Shown here: piece by piece, positions 34,521 through 43,465 of the stretch | How positions within the stretch are numbered: the first letter of the stretch is position 1 | Layout of the letters: each line of letters starts with the position of its first letter | Assembly (NCBI RefSeq): GCF_001020205.1 | Contig: NZ_CP011663.1 | Coordinates: 3,410,001-3,474,000, forward strand | DNA length: 64,000 nucleotides | Origin: Clostridium sporogenes | Lineage (GTDB): Bacteria; Bacillota; Clostridia; Clostridiales; Clostridiaceae | Direction of reading: 5' to 3' | Made by a program: the position numbers and the translations under genes | Notes under the pieces: generated by a model | What the model saw: only the letters and a program-made list of their open reading frames with translations | What the model was told of the DNA's origin: nothing | Databases searched by the model: none

Positions 34521-36692
34521 TTACTTTTTAGTTCTATATACTTCTAATACACCCTTTAGTTTTCTTATATCTTTCATTACTGATTTTAAATCTTCTATAT
34601 TACTTATTTTTAATTTTATATTTACAACTACTGAATCATTTTTAATTGGTTGTGCATTTACAGCATAAAGATTTGTCTTACTTCCATTTATAGTTAGCAT
34701 AATATCTGCTAATAAACCATCTGTATTTTCAGCTCTAACTTCTAATTCTGAAATATACTCTCCACCCTTTGGCTTTCCCCAACTAACTTCTACTATCTTT
34801 GTTGGATCCTCTTCTACTAACTGTTCCACATTTTTGCAATCAGTTCTATGTATGGATATTCCTCTGCCCTTTGTTATGTATCCTATTATTTTGTCTCCTG
34901 GTACAGGGTTACAACATTTAGCAAATCTAACTAATAAATTGTCCTCACCTTTTACTATTACTCCTGGAGAACTGCTCTTTTTCTTTTTTTGTTTATTTGA
35001 CTTGCTTATTTGGTCCCTAACTTCATTCCAATTAAGCTCTGGTTTATTCTTCTTTAAATACTGCTCTCTAAATCTTAATACCACTGCTGAAGCAGCTAGA
35101 GCCCCTATACCAACAGCAGCAAACATATCTTCTATACTGCTCATATTATATCTTTTTAATACAGTTTCTAAAACTTCACCCTTTGCAAGTTCCCCAAAGT
35201 TGTAACCTTGTTTTTTAGTTTCTTTTTCTAATATATCCTTACCTTTATTTATATTTTCTTCCTTATCTTCTTTCTTAAACCAAGCTCTTATTTTACTTTT
35301 AGCTTGATTGCTCTTTACCATACTAAGCCAATCTAAATTTGGACCTTTAGGCGTAGTAGAAGTTAGAACTTCTATTATCTCTCCTGTTTTAAGTTCATAA
35401 TCTAAAGGTACCATTTTACCATTCACCTTAGCACCTATGCATCTGTGACCTATATCTGTATGTATTTTATATGCAAAATCTACTGGTGTCGCTCTGTTAG
35501 GTAAGCTTATAACCTTGCCCTTTGGAGTAAATACAAAAACCTCATCAGAAAATAAATCTATTTTAAAGCCTTGCATAAATTCTTCTGGGTCCGTAGTCTC
35601 CTTTTGCCAATCTAACATTTCTCTAAGCCATGTTAATTTCAAATCTATATTATTAGAATTCTCTACAGCTTCTTTATATTTCCAGTGAGCTGCTATACCA
35701 TATTCTGCAGTTTTATGCATTTCATAAGTTCTTATTTGAATTTCAAAGGGTCTACCACCTACTCCCATTACTGTGGAATGTAATGACTGATACATATTAG
35801 GTTTAGGCATTGCTATATAATCTTTAAATCTTCCTGGTATAGGTTTATATACAGTATGTGCTATACCTAATGCAGCATAACAATCCTTAACTGTATCTAC
35901 TAATATTCTAACTGCTGTCAAATCAAATATTTGATCTAAATTTTTATTTTTGTTATGCATTTTTTTATATATACTATAAAAATGCTTTGGCCTTCCATCT
36001 ATTTCTGATTCAATACCTGCTTTTTTTAAGTTTTGTTGTAAATTTGAAACTATTTCTTTTATATGTTCTTCTCTCTCTGCTCTTTTTTCTGCGATTTTAC
36101 GTACCAAAAAATAATATTCATTTGGATTTATATATCTAAAAGATAAGTCTTCTAGTTCCCATTTTATTTTAGATATTCCTAACCTATGAGCTAATGGAGC
36201 ATATATGTCTAAAGTTTCCTGTGCTTTCTCTTTTTGCTTTTCTACAGGCATAAATCTTAATGTTCTCATATTATGTAATCTATCTGCTAACTTTATAAGT
36301 ATAACTCTTATATCCTTTGTCATTGCTAATAACATCTTTCTTACATTATCAGCCTGTTGTTCCTCTTTTGTTTTGTATTCAATTTTACCTAATTTAGTAA
36401 CTCCATTTACTAAATCCGCTACTTCATTCCCAAATTCTTTAGCCACATCCTCATATGTATATTGAGTATCTTCAACAACATCATGCATAAGCCCCGCTAT
36501 CATGGTGTTAACATCCATACCCATTTCAAATAATATTATAGCCACCTCTTCTGGATGAGTTATATAAGGTTCACCAGATATTCTCTTTTGTTCCTTGTGG
36601 GCATTGCAAGCAAAATTATATGCTTTTTTAATAAACTCTATTTCTTTTTCAGTGAAACTATCTTTTATTTTTATCATTAAATCCTCTAGCAT
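34521..36692 (-). CDS. relA: Bifunctional (p)ppGpp synthetase/hydrolase (Rel)
   Basis: 723 residues with the full long-RSH layout: HD hydrolase domain (HPEEVAIILFEMG, GLMHDVVEDTQYT), synthetase domain (RPKHFYSIYKKM, GRFKDYIAMPKPNMYQSLHS), TGS (about 385-445), helical/zinc-finger region (VRFAKCCNPVPGD) and C-terminal ACT (about 650-720). The intact HD residues and the RFKD motif fit the bifunctional class. It sets the stringent-response alarmone level. It lies between apt and dtd. Confidence 0.95.
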   Translation of the reverse strand: MLEDLMIKIKDSFTEKEIEFIKKAYNFACNAHKEQKRISGEPYITHPEEVAIILFEMGMDVNTMIAGLMHDVVEDTQYTYEDVAKEFGNEVADLVNGVTKLGKIEYKTKEEQQADNVRKMLLAMTKDIRVILIKLADRLHNMRTLRFMPVEKQKEKAQETLDIYAPLAHRLGISKIKWELEDLSFRYINPNEYYFLVRKIAEKRAEREEHIKEIVSNLQQNLKKAGIESEIDGRPKHFYSIYKKMHNKNKNLDQIFDLTAVRILVDTVKDCYAALGIAHTVYKPIPGRFKDYIAMPKPNMYQSLHSTVMGVGGRPFEIQIRTYEMHKTAEYGIAAHWKYKEAVENSNNIDLKLTWLREMLDWQKETTDPEEFMQGFKIDLFSDEVFVFTPKGKVISLPNRATPVDFAYKIHTDIGHRCIGAKVNGKMVPLDYELKTGEIIEVLTSTTPKGPNLDWLSMVKSNQAKSKIRAWFKKEDKEENINKGKDILEKETKKQGYNFGELAKGEVLETVLKRYNMSSIEDMFAAVGIGALAASAVVLRFREQYLKKNKPELNWNEVRDQISKSNKQKKKKSSSPGVIVKGEDNLLVRFAKCCNPVPGDKIIGYITKGRGISIHRTDCKNVEQLVEEDPTKIVEVSWGKPKGGEYISELEVRAENTDGLLADIMLTINGSKTNLYAVNAQPIKNDSVVVNIKLKISNIEDLKSVMKDIRKLKGVLEVYRTKK

Positions 36693-36717
36693 ACCCTAAT
36701 TACTCCTCAAAATCAAA

Positions 36718-36738
36718 GGCTGGTTTATAAAACCAGCC
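36718..36738. terminator. GC-rich hairpin between apt and relA
   Basis: Arms GGCTGGTTT and AAACCAGCC with a 3-base loop. The T-run is on the plus-strand side (AATATTTTTT), while on the minus strand, the direction of both genes, only TTTGATTTT follows. It may be a partial terminator or attenuator reducing relA read-through from apt. Confidence 0.4.
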
Positions 36739-36816
36739 AATATTTTTTATTTCTATTATATTATATTTTTTTTAAAGTTTCAAACTTTTAAGTAGGAATA
36801 TCTTATATATGTTATA

Positions 36817-37335
36817 TTATATATCGTATTGTACTAAAGAATTAATATCATAACCTTCTAATTTATCTTTTCCTTTTAAATCTGTAAGTTCTATTACAAA
36901 GCTCACATTAACAACTTCTCCACCTAATTCCTCTACTAACTTTACTACTGAAGCAATAGTTCCACCTGTAGCAAGAAGATCGTCTACTATAGCTACCTTG
37001 TCACCTTTTTTTATAGAATCTTTATGTATCTGAAGCTCGTCTTGACCATATTCTAAATCATATTTGCAACTAATAGTCTCATATGGTAATTTACCTTTTT
37101 TTCTTACTGGTACAAAACCAACACCTAATTTATAGGCTAAAGGGGTTCCAAATAAAAATCCTCTGGCTTCTGGTCCTACTATTTTATCTATTTTTTTATC
37201 CTTTAAGTTTTCTGCTAACTTATCAATAGTGTAATTCAATACTTTTCCATCTTGAAGTATTGTAGTTACATCTTTAAAGCTTATACCTTCTTTTGGGAAA
37301 TTTTCAATTACCCTTATATGTTCTTTTAAATTCAC
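36817..37335 (-). CDS. apt: Adenine phosphoribosyltransferase
   Basis: 172 residues from the GTG at 37335 (MNLKEHIRVIENFPKEGISF), after AGGGGGAAGAG; this is the typical Apt length, and the ATG at 37356 would overlap the ribosome site. The PRPP-binding motif is VAIVDDLLATGGT, and GPEARGFLFG is the family signature. It salvages adenine to AMP. It lies upstream of relA, linking purine salvage and alarmone genes as in other Firmicutes. Confidence 0.95.
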   Translation of the reverse strand: MNLKEHIRVIENFPKEGISFKDVTTILQDGKVLNYTIDKLAENLKDKKIDKIVGPEARGFLFGTPLAYKLGVGFVPVRKKGKLPYETISCKYDLEYGQDELQIHKDSIKKGDKVAIVDDLLATGGTIASVVKLVEELGGEVVNVSFVIELTDLKGKDKLEGYDINSLVQYDI

Positions 37336-37443
37336 TTCTCTTCCCCCTAAATTCATACGAACAATTTATTTTCATCTTTTAATTTTGTACACAGATTATT
37401 ATATATTAAACAACCTATCTTATTCAAGTAATTATATGAAATT

Positions 37444-38322
37444 TCATTCTTTGCTATGTATATTAAAGTCTATTTCATTTTTTAAATACTTAGCTATTTG
37501 ATTGGCTCTATCCTTATTAGTTGTAGTAAATAACTCCACCAATATTCTTGCATTATTAATTTTATTAGTAGGTTCTGTAACTTTAGATAATTTTTCTGTT
37601 AATTTTTTAAGATCATATAAATTAATTTCATTATTTTTGATTTTTTCAATATGTAAAAGAGCTTTTAATCCATGGTTATTTGTATTCTGCAGAGATTCTA
37701 ACCCTTCTTTAACTATATATAAGTTTTCTTCTTTTATAGAATTGGTATTTGATATGGTTCCTAACATAACTAAATCTAAATATTTATATGTAAATTTCAT
37801 TTTGTAATACATAGAAAGTGCTTCTACCAACTTATAAGCTATACCTGAAGCTGATAAATGTTTAAATGGATATGAACATGAATTTTCATTTGGACATATA
37901 ACTGTTGATTTAGGTTTTTCTTTTAAACATTTATGCCAATCTGTAATTATTATATCCATTCCAAGCCTTTTGCATAATTCTACTTCTGAACTAGAATTTA
38001 TACCACATCCTACTGTTATAATCAAATCTGCACCCAAAAATTTTATATGATTTTCTATATATGTAGAATTTATATTATGTTTTTCATCTAAACAATCTGG
38101 TATAAAATATTCCACATCTGCATTTAAAAATTTTAAAACTAATAACAATAATGATATAGCGGCTATACCATCAAAATCATAATATCCATACAGAACTATT
38201 TTTTCTCTATAATTAACAGCTTTAACTATTCTTTTTAAAGCTCTATCCATCCCATTTAGTAAAAAAGGATTATTAACTTTTGGATTTTTATACCACTCTA
38301 AATTATCAACCAATTTCTCCAT
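37444..38322 (-). CDS. Degenerate, shortened RecJ/DHH-family protein
   Basis: 292 residues, against ~560-590 for RecJ. The fold is recognisable: N-terminal NPFLLNGMDRALKRI, motif I region LYGYYDFDGIAA, motif II ITVGCGINSSSE, motif III IITDWHKC, and a helical HLSASGIAYKLVEAL segment as in RecJ. Key residues are changed: GDYD reads GYYD, VDCG reads VGCG and DHH reads DWH. The C-terminal DHHA1/OB half is absent. It is likely not an active exonuclease and may have a structural or regulatory role. It occupies the place of recJ, between secF and apt. Confidence 0.7.
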   Translation of the reverse strand: MEKLVDNLEWYKNPKVNNPFLLNGMDRALKRIVKAVNYREKIVLYGYYDFDGIAAISLLLLVLKFLNADVEYFIPDCLDEKHNINSTYIENHIKFLGADLIITVGCGINSSSEVELCKRLGMDIIITDWHKCLKEKPKSTVICPNENSCSYPFKHLSASGIAYKLVEALSMYYKMKFTYKYLDLVMLGTISNTNSIKEENLYIVKEGLESLQNTNNHGLKALLHIEKIKNNEINLYDLKKLTEKLSKVTEPTNKINNARILVELFTTTNKDRANQIAKYLKNEIDFNIHSKE

Positions 38323-38508
38323 TTATATATCCTCCAATTTTATAGAAAACATATATATTATAATTTATATTATGATTTTTGACAAATATTTTAGAAGTTT
38401 ATTCAATATTATTATATAAAGATGAGTATATATTAATATAGTAACATTCATTTTACTCTCATTTACAATATATTTTAACTTTATAAAATTACCTCTGTTA
38501 AAAATTAG

Positions 38509-38535
38509 AAAATCCAAGCTTTAAGCTTGGATTTT
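38509..38535 (-). terminator. Terminator of the secD-secF operon
   Basis: AAAATCCAAGC and GCTTGGATTTT arms with a short loop; the minus-strand tail is CTAATTTTT. Located 17 bases after the secF stop. Confidence 0.75.
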
Positions 38536-38551
38536 TATACAAATACACTTA

Positions 38552-39415
38552 TTATGCTGACTTATTCCCTAATTTTGACTTCTTAAATAAAATCCAAAGA
38601 GGACTAGATATAAATATGGAAGAATAGCATCCTGATACTATACCAACTATTAGAGGAAAAGCAAAGTCTCTAATAGAAGGAACAAATATATAAACTGAAA
38701 CTATTGTAAATAAAGTAGTTAATACTGTATTTATAGATCTTGACATAGTTTGAGTTATAGATATATTAGCTACTTCTGATACATCTTTCCTCCTCATTTT
38801 CTTTTGATTTTCTCTTATTCTATCAAATATTACTATTGTATCATTTATGGAGTAACCTACTATAGTAAGTACTGCTGCTATAAAGCTTGAGCTCACAGGT
38901 AGTTTAAATATAGCATATACTGAAATAGTTATTAATATATCATGAACTAATCCAAGTATAGCTGCAAGAGCAAATTTAAATTCAAATCTTATTCCAACAT
39001 ATATAAGCATTGCTATATTAGCTATTATAAGTGCTAATAAAGCCTTTCTTTTTAATTCTTTTCCAACTGATGGTCCTATTCTTTGTTGAGAAACTAAATC
39101 CTGATCTTTTAATTTGTATTTAGATTTTACATCACTAAATAGCTTATTAATTTCCTCGTCCGTTAAAGAATTACTCCTTATTTCTATTTGAGTATTATTT
39201 ACTTTATTAGTTACAGAATCTGAAGTATGCTTCTTTATAATTTGATCCACTTCTTCTTTTTTGAAATCTTTTCCTATGTTTATTTGTACAACAGTACCAC
39301 CTTTAAAATCTATTCCATAATTTAATCCATCCTTCATAAGAAAAAACATTCCTGTAAGTATGATTATTAAGGAAATAGAAAACCAAATTTTTGTTTTTTC
39401 TATTATCTTTAGCAT
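38552..39415 (-). CDS. secF: Protein translocase subunit SecF
   Basis: 287 residues, six membrane segments: one at about 13-27, then a periplasmic-type loop, then five from about 125 onwards. The signature GIDFKGGTVVQI follows the first segment, and VGYSINDTIVIFDRIREN is the conserved intramembrane helix. With SecD it forms the complex that pulls exported proteins through SecYEG using proton motive force. It begins one base after the secD stop, so the two are co-translated. Confidence 0.95.
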   Translation of the reverse strand: MLKIIEKTKIWFSISLIIILTGMFFLMKDGLNYGIDFKGGTVVQINIGKDFKKEEVDQIIKKHTSDSVTNKVNNTQIEIRSNSLTDEEINKLFSDVKSKYKLKDQDLVSQQRIGPSVGKELKRKALLALIIANIAMLIYVGIRFEFKFALAAILGLVHDILITISVYAIFKLPVSSSFIAAVLTIVGYSINDTIVIFDRIRENQKKMRRKDVSEVANISITQTMSRSINTVLTTLFTIVSVYIFVPSIRDFAFPLIVGIVSGCYSSIFISSPLWILFKKSKLGNKSA

Positions 39416-39416
39416 A

Positions 39417-40685
39417 CTATTCTTCCCCCCTCTTAACTCTAAAACAAGCTAAACTATTAAGAATGCCCATATCGTAACCTAACTTTAGTAATAATCTAGT
39501 AACAACTATAGCTGTAAACATACTTAGAATTATACCTATCATAAGAGTTAAAGCAAATCCTTTAACTGCACCAGATCCTAAGTTATATAAAACTATACCT
39601 GCTATTATTGTAGTTGTATTAGAGTCTAAAATAGAAGAAAGCGCTCTATGATATCCTGATTCTAGAGCAGATTTTATTGATTTTCCTGTTTTAAGTTCCT
39701 CTCGAATTCTTTCAAATATAAGTACATTAGCATCTACTGCCATACCTATTGTTAATAAGAAACCCGCTATACCTGATAAAGTTAACGTTGCTTTTATAGT
39801 TGAGAATGTAGCTAAAACTAATACTATGTATAAAACCAAAGCTATATCAGCTAACAATCCTGGTACTCTATAGTATAAAATCATAAATAAAAATACAATT
39901 CCTACACCTACAACTCCTGCTTTTACACTTAGATCTAATGCGTTAGCACCCAATGTAGCTCCTACTGTTCTAACCTCTACAGGCTTAACAGCTACAGGTA
40001 AGGCTCCTGATTTTATTATATTGGCTTGTCTTTTAGCTTCTTCTATACTTTTACTTCCTGTTATTACAGCCTTTCCATTAGTTATATGTGCTTGAACTAC
40101 TGGCTTTGTCAATTCTTCTTCATCCATATATATAGCTATAGGTTGGCCTATAAATTTTTTAGTAGCATCTGCAAACTTTTTAGCTCCCGCCTCATTTAGA
40201 TCTAATCCAACAGTAGGTGAATTATCTTCTTGATTTATATAAGCTGTTGCATCTTTTACATCTTTTCCTGTAAGTATAATGCTTTTATCTGGTCCTACAA
40301 ATTTTAATTCTCCTGTTTTACCTACACTATCAATAACTTCTTTAGCATTATATTTACCTGGTATTTCTATTCTTATTCTTTTTTGACCTTCTCTTGTTAC
40401 TGTAGTTTCACTAACACCCATTTTATTAACTCTCATAGATATAAGCTCTATAGTTCTATCTACAGTTTTTTCATCTACCTTATTTGCCTGAATTTCTTCT
40501 AGCATTGATACTCCACCTTGAAGATCCAATCCTTTATTGATAGTCTCTCCAAATGATTTGAATCTATAATTTCCTACTTTCAAACCATAAGATCCTGCAT
40601 AAGCAAGTACAGCTATTACTACAATTAATAATGTAAATATTATTACGCTTTTTCCCTTGTTACTTTTACGCTTATTGTAACTCAT
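39417..40685 (-). CDS. secD: Protein translocase subunit SecD
   Basis: 422 residues, a short SecD as in other Firmicutes. First membrane segment about 13-31, signature GLDLQGGVSMLEEI, P1-type domain (about 60-230) and a five-helix C-terminal domain with VDANVLIFERIREELKTG. It acts with SecF in protein export. GGGGG-type ribosome site upstream. A promoter probably lies in the 90 bases before it, but I did not identify one. Confidence 0.95.
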   Translation of the reverse strand: MSYNKRKSNKGKSVIIFTLLIVVIAVLAYAGSYGLKVGNYRFKSFGETINKGLDLQGGVSMLEEIQANKVDEKTVDRTIELISMRVNKMGVSETTVTREGQKRIRIEIPGKYNAKEVIDSVGKTGELKFVGPDKSIILTGKDVKDATAYINQEDNSPTVGLDLNEAGAKKFADATKKFIGQPIAIYMDEEELTKPVVQAHITNGKAVITGSKSIEEAKRQANIIKSGALPVAVKPVEVRTVGATLGANALDLSVKAGVVGVGIVFLFMILYYRVPGLLADIALVLYIVLVLATFSTIKATLTLSGIAGFLLTIGMAVDANVLIFERIREELKTGKSIKSALESGYHRALSSILDSNTTTIIAGIVLYNLGSGAVKGFALTLMIGIILSMFTAIVVTRLLLKLGYDMGILNSLACFRVKRGEE

Positions 40686-40776
40686 ACTTATCCCCCTCTT
40701 ATATACTTTATTATAAGAATAAGAACATAATTTATTATGTTTGCTTTATAATAAATTATGTACTAAATTTCTTTTA

Positions 40777-42144
40777 TTAATCATTCATTGTATTAGATTT
40801 TAAAGTTATTGCACACTCTATTCTCTTTTTTTGCATAGTACATCCTAAACTATAAGGTATATTCATATCTTTATTAAAGTTATAATTGTTGGCTTGACAT
40901 CCTCCACTACAGTAAAATCTTGCCCAGCATTCTTTACATTGTGGTTTATTGTATATATGAGCTTTTTTAAAGTCTTTTGCTATATCTTCTTTTACTTTAA
41001 AGCCCTTCATTATATTTCCCATTTTAAAGTCTTCGTTCCCTACAAATTGATGACATGGGTAAACATCTCCTGATGGAGCTATCGCTACGTATTCATGCCC
41101 TGCTCCACAACCAGATATTCTTTTATAAACACAAGGTCCTCCTTGAAGATCTATGTTAAAGTGATAAAACTTAAATTCTTTACCTTCTTTATGTCTTTTT
41201 ATCATTTCTTCTACTAATTTATCATATTGTTCAAATATTTTTGGTAAATCTCTTTCTCTTAATGATAAAGGATGGTCTTCTGGAAGAACTACTGGTTCTA
41301 TAGATATTTCATCAAAATCATTATTAGCCATATGCATTACGTCTTCAAAAAAATCTAGATTTTCTCTTGTAAATGTACCCCTAGCATAATACTGTTTTGC
41401 TTTATCTCTCATCTCTACCATCTTTTTAATCTTAGGTAGTATAGAATCATAAGAACCACTGCCATCTACTCTAACTCTTACATTGTCATTTACTTCTTTT
41501 CTTCCATCTATACTCAATACTATATTTCCCATGTTTTCATCCAGGTATTCCATTATTTCCTCATTTAATAGAGTACCATTGGTAGTCATAGTAAATCTTA
41601 TATTCTTATTATGTTTTTCTTCTTGTTCTTTAGCATATTCTACTATTTCCTTTATAGTAGAAAAAGCCATTAATGGTTCTCCTCCAAATAAATCTACCTC
41701 TATATTTTTTCTTGGTCCAGATTTCTGTATAACAAAATCTATAGCCTTTTTCCCAATCTCTGGAGACATTAACTCTCTCTTTCCTTTATATTCTCCTTCG
41801 TCTGCAAAACAATATTTACATCTTAAATTACAATCATGGGCTATATTTAAGCATAACGCCTTTATAAAATTCTCACTTTTTTCATGGCCATAAGCTATAT
41901 TTTCATACTTATCTTTAGAATATAGCATGTCCTCTTTTATAAGACTTTCTATTTCTTCATAAACCTCTTCTATTTCCTCTTTGCTATATTTATCTTTATA
42001 TTCACGCATAAGATCTTCTTTAGCTTTTAAACCTTCATCATCTAATAAATCATATACTATATCATCTACTATATGCACTGCTCCTGAATTTACGTCTATA
42101 ACATATTTTTGTCCCATTTGGGTGAACTTATGAATATCAGCCAA
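40777..42144 (-). CDS. scfB: SCIFF thioether (ranthipeptide) maturase, radical SAM/SPASM
   Basis: 455 residues. The N-terminal peptide-recognition region has KYVIDVNSGAVHIVDDIV. The radical SAM motif is CNLRCKYC (about 103-110). The C-terminal SPASM domain holds CGAGHEY, YPCHQF, CKECWARFYCSGGC and LGCTMQ, ligands for two auxiliary Fe-S clusters. It forms thioether crosslinks in the six-cysteine peptide encoded upstream (42301-42438). The start is TTG at 42144 with AAGGAGG eight bases before it. Confidence 0.93.
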   Translation of the reverse strand: MADIHKFTQMGQKYVIDVNSGAVHIVDDIVYDLLDDEGLKAKEDLMREYKDKYSKEEIEEVYEEIESLIKEDMLYSKDKYENIAYGHEKSENFIKALCLNIAHDCNLRCKYCFADEGEYKGKRELMSPEIGKKAIDFVIQKSGPRKNIEVDLFGGEPLMAFSTIKEIVEYAKEQEEKHNKNIRFTMTTNGTLLNEEIMEYLDENMGNIVLSIDGRKEVNDNVRVRVDGSGSYDSILPKIKKMVEMRDKAKQYYARGTFTRENLDFFEDVMHMANNDFDEISIEPVVLPEDHPLSLRERDLPKIFEQYDKLVEEMIKRHKEGKEFKFYHFNIDLQGGPCVYKRISGCGAGHEYVAIAPSGDVYPCHQFVGNEDFKMGNIMKGFKVKEDIAKDFKKAHIYNKPQCKECWARFYCSGGCQANNYNFNKDMNIPYSLGCTMQKKRIECAITLKSNTMND

Positions 42145-42263
42145 TTAAATTTCCTCCTTATTAACCTATATACTTTGCTTTTATAATTCTACAAATATTT
42201 TCAAAATATAGGACTTATTATTTATTAAAACATTTATATTATACATTTATTTTCAGTAAATAT

Positions 42264-42291
42264 AAAGCAGTAACTTTAAAGTTACTGCTTT
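42264..42291 (-). terminator. Hairpin between the SCIFF peptide gene and its maturase
   Basis: Perfect 14-base arms with no separating bases (AAAGCAGTAACTTT and its complement). On the minus strand it follows the peptide stop by about ten bases and runs into TTTATATTT, a weak U-run. It probably lets most transcripts end after the peptide, so more peptide than enzyme is made. Confidence 0.65.
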
Positions 42292-42300
42292 TAGCTTATA

Positions 42301-42438
42301 TTAGTTTTCACAAGCTAAGTTCGCTACTGTGCAAGAAGTTTTACATGCTGATTGGCAAGAATTTGCACATTCTTTGCAGCCTGGTTTTTGTAAGCTGTTT
42401 TTTATGTTTGCTTTGTTTATAGTTTTTATATGTTTCAT
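42301..42438 (-). CDS. scfA: SCIFF: six-cysteine ranthipeptide precursor
   Basis: 45 residues exactly, with six cysteines at 21, 24, 28, 32, 36 and 43 (core begins GCKECANSCQSACKTSC): the defining six cysteines in forty-five residues. The N-terminal MKHIKTINKANIKNS is the leader recognised by the maturase. GGAGGAATA precedes the ATG. Near universal in Clostridia and always beside the radical SAM maturase. In other Clostridia ranthipeptides have been tied to quorum-type regulation, but the role of this one is not known. Confidence 0.95.
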   Translation of the reverse strand: MKHIKTINKANIKNSLQKPGCKECANSCQSACKTSCTVANLACEN

Positions 42439-42528
42439 TAAGTATTCCTCCAATCTACCTACTTACTTTCCATTTGATTATATCATAATTTATGGATAAA
42501 ATAAAGTTTCCATTGGCTCCAAATCATT

Positions 42529-42897
42529 CTAAATGTTAATACCTAACATGCCTGAAAGAATTCCTAATATTAATGCTAAAAATATTCTTATAAATCTATC
42601 AGTCCCAAAAGTTAATGTATTACCAGAAACTATAGATATGATGTATATAATAACCATGTACATAATAGATATTACTAATCCTATTAGCCATCCTTTTTTA
42701 TTTATTTTTCTAACTGCATATATAGTTCCATACATTATACTTAAAATTGTAATTAAAAGATATATAATTGAAGATATCTTTTCACCTATATCTTTAAAAG
42801 TTAATATTACTGCAAATATTAATAGCATAATTACAGTAATTATAATAGCCCTTAATAATCCTTGTACAATAAATTCAGTATTTTTCTTATTCAACAT
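42529..42897 (-). CDS. TIGR04086-like small membrane protein
   Basis: About 122 residues from the ATG at 42897 (MLNKKNTEFIVQGLLRAIII); the upstream in-frame start at 42912 overlaps the ribosome site GAGGGGGTG. Four hydrophobic segments (about 12-32, 42-60, 66-86, 98-118), as in the clostridial TIGR04086 family of unknown function, which is found beside yajC and the SCIFF genes. Its ribosome site lies inside a strong hairpin (42898-42943). Confidence 0.75.
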   Translation of the reverse strand: MLNKKNTEFIVQGLLRAIIITVIMLLIFAVILTFKDIGEKISSIIYLLITILSIMYGTIYAVRKINKKGWLIGLVISIMYMVIIYIISIVSGNTLTFGTDRFIRIFLALILGILSGMLGINI

Positions 42898-42943
42898 AAA
42901 ACACCCCCTCATATTTAGTATTTATGTATTAAGGGGGTGTTTT
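42898..42943 (-). terminator. Hairpin embedding the ribosome site of the TIGR04086-like gene
   Basis: Perfect 12-base arms AAAACACCCCCT and AGGGGGTGTTTT around a 22-base loop, ending directly at the ATG of the downstream gene. The second arm contains the ribosome site. It lies ten bases or so after the yajC stop (42952), so it can act as the yajC terminator, as a translational lock, or both. Confidence 0.65.
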
Positions 42944-42951
42944 ATGATAAT

Positions 42952-43287
42952 TTATTTATCCTCTTTTGCTGGTTTTTCTTCTTTCTTATCAATATCTTCT
43001 TTTTTATCTGTATCTTCTCTTTTTTTAGTTATGTCTAATATTCCACTTTTACTAACTTGTATCTTAACTCTATCTGGGCCTGTTTGTATAATTACATAGT
43101 CTTCTTTTATACTAACTATTTTGCCTATTATTCCACCTCTTGTTATTATTTCATCATTTATAGAGACGGAATTTAACATTTCATTATACTTTTTCTTTCT
43201 CTTTTTTTCTGGTAAAAATACCATTACATAGAATAATCCAAGCATTACCACTAAGAATATACTATTTAATCCTAGACCTTGTTGCAT
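42952..43287 (-). CDS. yajC: Preprotein translocase accessory subunit YajC
   Basis: 111 residues. One membrane segment (about 7-24: SIFLVVMLGLFYVMVFLPEK) followed by the cytoplasmic YajC domain (KYNEMLNSVSINDEIITRGG, VQVS-like strand) and a Lys/Asp/Glu-rich tail (KKEDTDKKEDIDKKEE-type). It associates with SecDF in export. It stands alone here, downstream of tgt, and secDF is about 3 kb away. Confidence 0.92.
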   Translation of the reverse strand: MQQGLGLNSIFLVVMLGLFYVMVFLPEKKRKKKYNEMLNSVSINDEIITRGGIIGKIVSIKEDYVIIQTGPDRVKIQVSKSGILDITKKREDTDKKEDIDKKEEKPAKEDK

Positions 43288-43465
43288 ATATATCCCTCCT
43301 AATTTTTTATGAACTATAATTTATTTTACTACTTTTCAAATTAAATTTGAAAAGTTTTTTTATTATTAATTGATAATTTACAATTAATAGATATATTTAT
43401 ACTATTTTATATTTAAATCACAAAATTTATTATAAATATTATAAACAAGAACTATTTTTAATTCT

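Noticed and set aside
34834..35205. Plus-strand 123-residue ORF inside relA
   Set aside because: Antisense shadow of a conserved Rel domain region.
42533..43099. Plus-strand 188-residue ORF across the TIGR04086-like gene and yajC
   Set aside because: It runs antisense to two recognised genes and through the hairpin between them; no ribosome site and unlike any known protein.
43331..43355. Terminator between tgt and yajC
   Set aside because: A hairpin is present but its T-run is on the plus strand, opposite to the genes, so termination of tgt is not well supported.
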